64,000 nt of DNA, taken from assembly GCA_036397035.1 (NCBI GenBank), contig DASWJS010000007.1, positions 62,001-126,000 of the forward strand, written 5' to 3'. The notes under the pieces are model-generated. The model was given only the letters and a program-made list of their open reading frames with translations, made no database searches and was not told the origin of the DNA. Made by a program: the position numbers and the translations under genes. Shown piece after piece: positions 62,182 through 64,000 of the stretch. The first letter of the stretch is position 1. Every line of letters starts with the position of its first letter. This DNA comes from DASWJS01 sp036397035. Lineage in GTDB: Bacteria; Actinomycetota; AC-67.

Positions 62182-63334
62182 CGTCGTCGTCTCGAACAAG
62201 GCCGCGTCGTTCACCGAGTCCGTGATCCGGGAGATGACCCGGATCGCGATGCAGCACGACGCGATCAACCTGGCGCAAGGGTTCCCGGACTTCCCCTGCC
62301 CGCCCGAGCTGAAGGAGGCGGCGAAGGCCGCGATCGACGCCGACGTCAACCAGTACGCGATCACGTGGGGCGCCAAGCGCTTCCGCGACGCGATCGCGGC
62401 GAAGTTCGCCTCGACCTACGGGATGAGCGTCGATCCCGAGACGCAGATCTGCGTGACGTGCGGCTCGACCGAGGCGATGATGTCGGCGGCGCTGGCCGTC
62501 ATCGATCCCGGCGACGAGGTCGTCGTCTTCGAGCCCTTCTACGAGAACTACGGGCCCGACGCGATCCTGTCCGGCGCGACGCCGCGCTACGTGACCCTGC
62601 ACGAGCCGGACTGGACCTTCGACGACGCCGAGCTGGCCGCCGCGTTCAACGACCGCACGCGCGCGATCATCATCAACACGCCCAACAACCCGACGGGCAA
62701 GGTGTTCTCGCGCGCCGAGCTGAATCGGATCGCGGAGCTGTGCCAGCACTGGGGCGTCGTGGCGATCACCGACGAGATCTACGAGTTCATGACCTACGAG
62801 GGCCACGAGCACGTGCCGCTGATCACGCTCCCCGGGATGGAAGACCGCACGATCCTGATCAACGCGATGTCGAAGACGTACTCGGTCACGGGCTGGCGCG
62901 TCGGGTGGACGATCGCGCCGCCCGCGCTGACGAGCGGCATCCGCAAGGTCCACGACTTCCTGACGGTCGGCGCGGCGGCGCCGCTGCAGGAGGCCGGCGT
63001 CGTTGCGCTCGGCCTGCCCGGCGACTACTACCGGACGCTCCACGACGACTATCTGGAGCGGCGCGACGTGATGCTCGGCGCCCTGGAGGCGGCGGGCTTC
63101 AAGACCTACAAGCCCTACGGCGCGTACTACGTCATGACCGACATCAGCGCGCTCGGGTTTGACGACGACGTGACCGCGGCGAAGCGGCTCACCGCAGAGA
63201 TCGGCGTCGCGAGCGTGCCCGGCTCGTCGTTCTACTCGCGCCCCGAACTTGGCCGGGACAAGCTGCGCTTCAGCTTCTGCAAGAAGCTCGAGACGTTGCG
63301 CGCCGCCGGCGAGCGCCTGCTGACGCTGCGCTGA
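62174..63334 (+). CDS. Class I aminotransferase (aspartate/kynurenine/methionine type)
   Basis: 386 residues. INLAQGFPDFPCPPELKEAA is the typical opening of this subgroup, CGSTEAMMSAALAVIDPGDE the cofactor loop, IIINTPNNPTGKVFS the PLP Asn site, VAITDEIYEFMTYEGHEHVP the Asp/Tyr pair, NAMSKTYSVTGWRVGWTIA the Schiff-base Lys and RFSFCKKLETL the carboxylate-binding Arg. It resembles YbdL/kynurenine aminotransferases acting on methionine or aromatic amino acids. GTG 62174 overlaps the HAD gene. Converges with the ThDP enzyme. Confidence 0.93.
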   Translation: MRDVVVSNKAASFTESVIREMTRIAMQHDAINLAQGFPDFPCPPELKEAAKAAIDADVNQYAITWGAKRFRDAIAAKFASTYGMSVDPETQICVTCGSTEAMMSAALAVIDPGDEVVVFEPFYENYGPDAILSGATPRYVTLHEPDWTFDDAELAAAFNDRTRAIIINTPNNPTGKVFSRAELNRIAELCQHWGVVAITDEIYEFMTYEGHEHVPLITLPGMEDRTILINAMSKTYSVTGWRVGWTIAPPALTSGIRKVHDFLTVGAAAPLQEAGVVALGLPGDYYRTLHDDYLERRDVMLGALEAAGFKTYKPYGAYYVMTDISALGFDDDVTAAKRLTAEIGVASVPGSSFYSRPELGRDKLRFSFCKKLETLRAAGERLLTLR

Positions 63335-63354
63335 GCGCGCCTGCACGGGTGCCG

Positions 63355-63999
63355 TCACATCAGACGGAGGGAGCCCATGTTGCGCAGCAGGTCGCTCAGC
63401 ACGCCCGGGTCGGTGCGCAGGTTGATCACGGCCGCGCCGGCGTCGAGCGAGCGCTTCAACGCGGGCCGAAGCTCGTCGAGGTCCTCGACGACCTCGCCGT
63501 GCGCGCCGAAGGCGTCCGCGATCAGCTCGTAGCGCGAGTCGCCCAGCTCGCTGGCGATGTGGCGGCCTGGTCCGAACCACGCGTCCTGCTCGTGCGTCAC
63601 GTCGGCCCACGCCGCGTTGTTCGACACCACGACGATCACCGGAAGGCCGTGACGAACGGCGGTGTCGACCTCCATCGCGCAGAGCCCGAACGTGCCGTCG
63701 CCGATGAAGACGTAGACGGGCTCGCCGGGCCGCGCGGCCGCGGCCGCGTTTGCGAACGGCATCCCCACGCCGAGCGTCCCGAGCGCGGTCGTGGTCGTGA
63801 GCAGCCGTCCGGGCCCCTCGGCGTCCGCGTAGGCGAGCATCCAGGACAGGCAGTCGCCGCCGTCGGCGACGATCGTGTGCGGGCCGGTCTCGCGCGCGAA
63901 GGCGGCCAGCTCGCGCGCCGCGGCGCCCGCGTGGATGCGCGCGCCGGCATGTGAGTCGACCTGATGGTCCCAGGCGGCGCGCGCAAACCGCACGAGCGC
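63355..63999 (-). CDS. Thiamine-diphosphate enzyme, C-terminal domain (cut by window edge)
   Basis: The last 214 codons of a gene that starts beyond the window; the frame is open to 63999. TTTALGTLGVGMPFANAAAA and YVFIGDGTFGLCAMEVDTAV followed by RHGLPVIVVVSNNAAWADVT form the ThDP/Mg motif (GDG to NN). HIASELGDSRYELIADAFGA is typical for acetolactate synthase or oxalyl-CoA decarboxylase-like proteins. The exact enzyme cannot be told without the N-terminal half. The GTG at 63993 is internal. Confidence 0.9.
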   Translation of the reverse strand, partial: ALVRFARAAWDHQVDSHAGARIHAGAAARELAAFARETGPHTIVADGGDCLSWMLAYADAEGPGRLLTTTTALGTLGVGMPFANAAAAARPGEPVYVFIGDGTFGLCAMEVDTAVRHGLPVIVVVSNNAAWADVTHEQDAWFGPGRHIASELGDSRYELIADAFGAHGEVVEDLDELRPALKRSLDAGAAVINLRTDPGVLSDLLRNMGSLRLM

Positions 64000-64000
64000 G

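Overview
The window is very GC-rich (roughly 70 percent by eye), almost gap-free DNA with about 58 protein genes on both strands. I see no tRNA, rRNA, insertion sequence or CRISPR array. High GC, many GTG starts, GTGA start/stop overlaps, an F420-type (LLM) oxidoreductase, an LppM-like lipoprotein, an HtrA/Tat pair and a lipid-centred gene set point to an uncultured actinobacterium (Actinomycetota). No marker gene fixes the class.

Layout. 1-6719: end of one acyl-CoA dehydrogenase, an orphan solute-binding protein, a second acyl-CoA dehydrogenase, a prolyl oligopeptidase and an acyl-CoA ligase. 6785-15793: a strong promoter and one giant secreted protein of 2965 residues (20 Ig-like repeats, two TIG-like domains, a seven-blade FG-GAP propeller). 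15808-28980: acyl-CoA metabolism (amidohydrolase, aldehyde dehydrogenase, acyl-CoA dehydrogenase, crotonase, double-hotdog thioesterase, P450, PaaK-like ligase, aminotransferase, ADP-forming acyl-CoA synthetase, DUF35 and an Ltp2-like thiolase). 29121-32690: secreted or membrane-anchored PQQ-propeller, cysteine-rich and Kelch proteins. 32741-35787: a coupled hydroxyacid dehydrogenase / FGGY kinase / class II aldolase operon. 35791-40434: acyltransferase, alpha/beta hydrolase, DegV, MFS exporter, SRPBCC protein and a small coiled-coil protein. 40510-44426: a phenylacetyl-CoA epoxidase operon (paaG-paaA-winged helix-paaB-paaC-paaD order of transcription). 44574-53798: aminopeptidase, thioesterase, membrane protein, HtrA, TatA/B, PAP2 phosphatase, Mrp ATPase, LLM oxidoreductase and LppM-like lipoprotein. 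53860-63999: Nudix, HisN-like phosphatase, acyl-CoA dehydrogenase, a PIN/FitA toxin-antitoxin pair, PHP phosphoesterase, SDR, aminotransferases, O-methyltransferase, HAD hydrolase and the end of a ThDP enzyme.

Working together: most metabolic genes activate, oxidise, cleave or hydrolyse acyl-CoA thioesters, including aromatic ones through the Paa epoxidase. Expression looks compact. At least 18 genes have a TANNNT box 6-10 bases before the start codon, as in leaderless actinobacterial promoters, and this helped choose several starts. Downstream genes are often joined by 4-base overlaps, and four convergent pairs share their stop codons. The most distinctive items are the giant repeat/propeller protein, the orphan winged-helix gene inside the paa operon, the sugar-acid-type operon and the heptad/hendecad coiled-coil gene.
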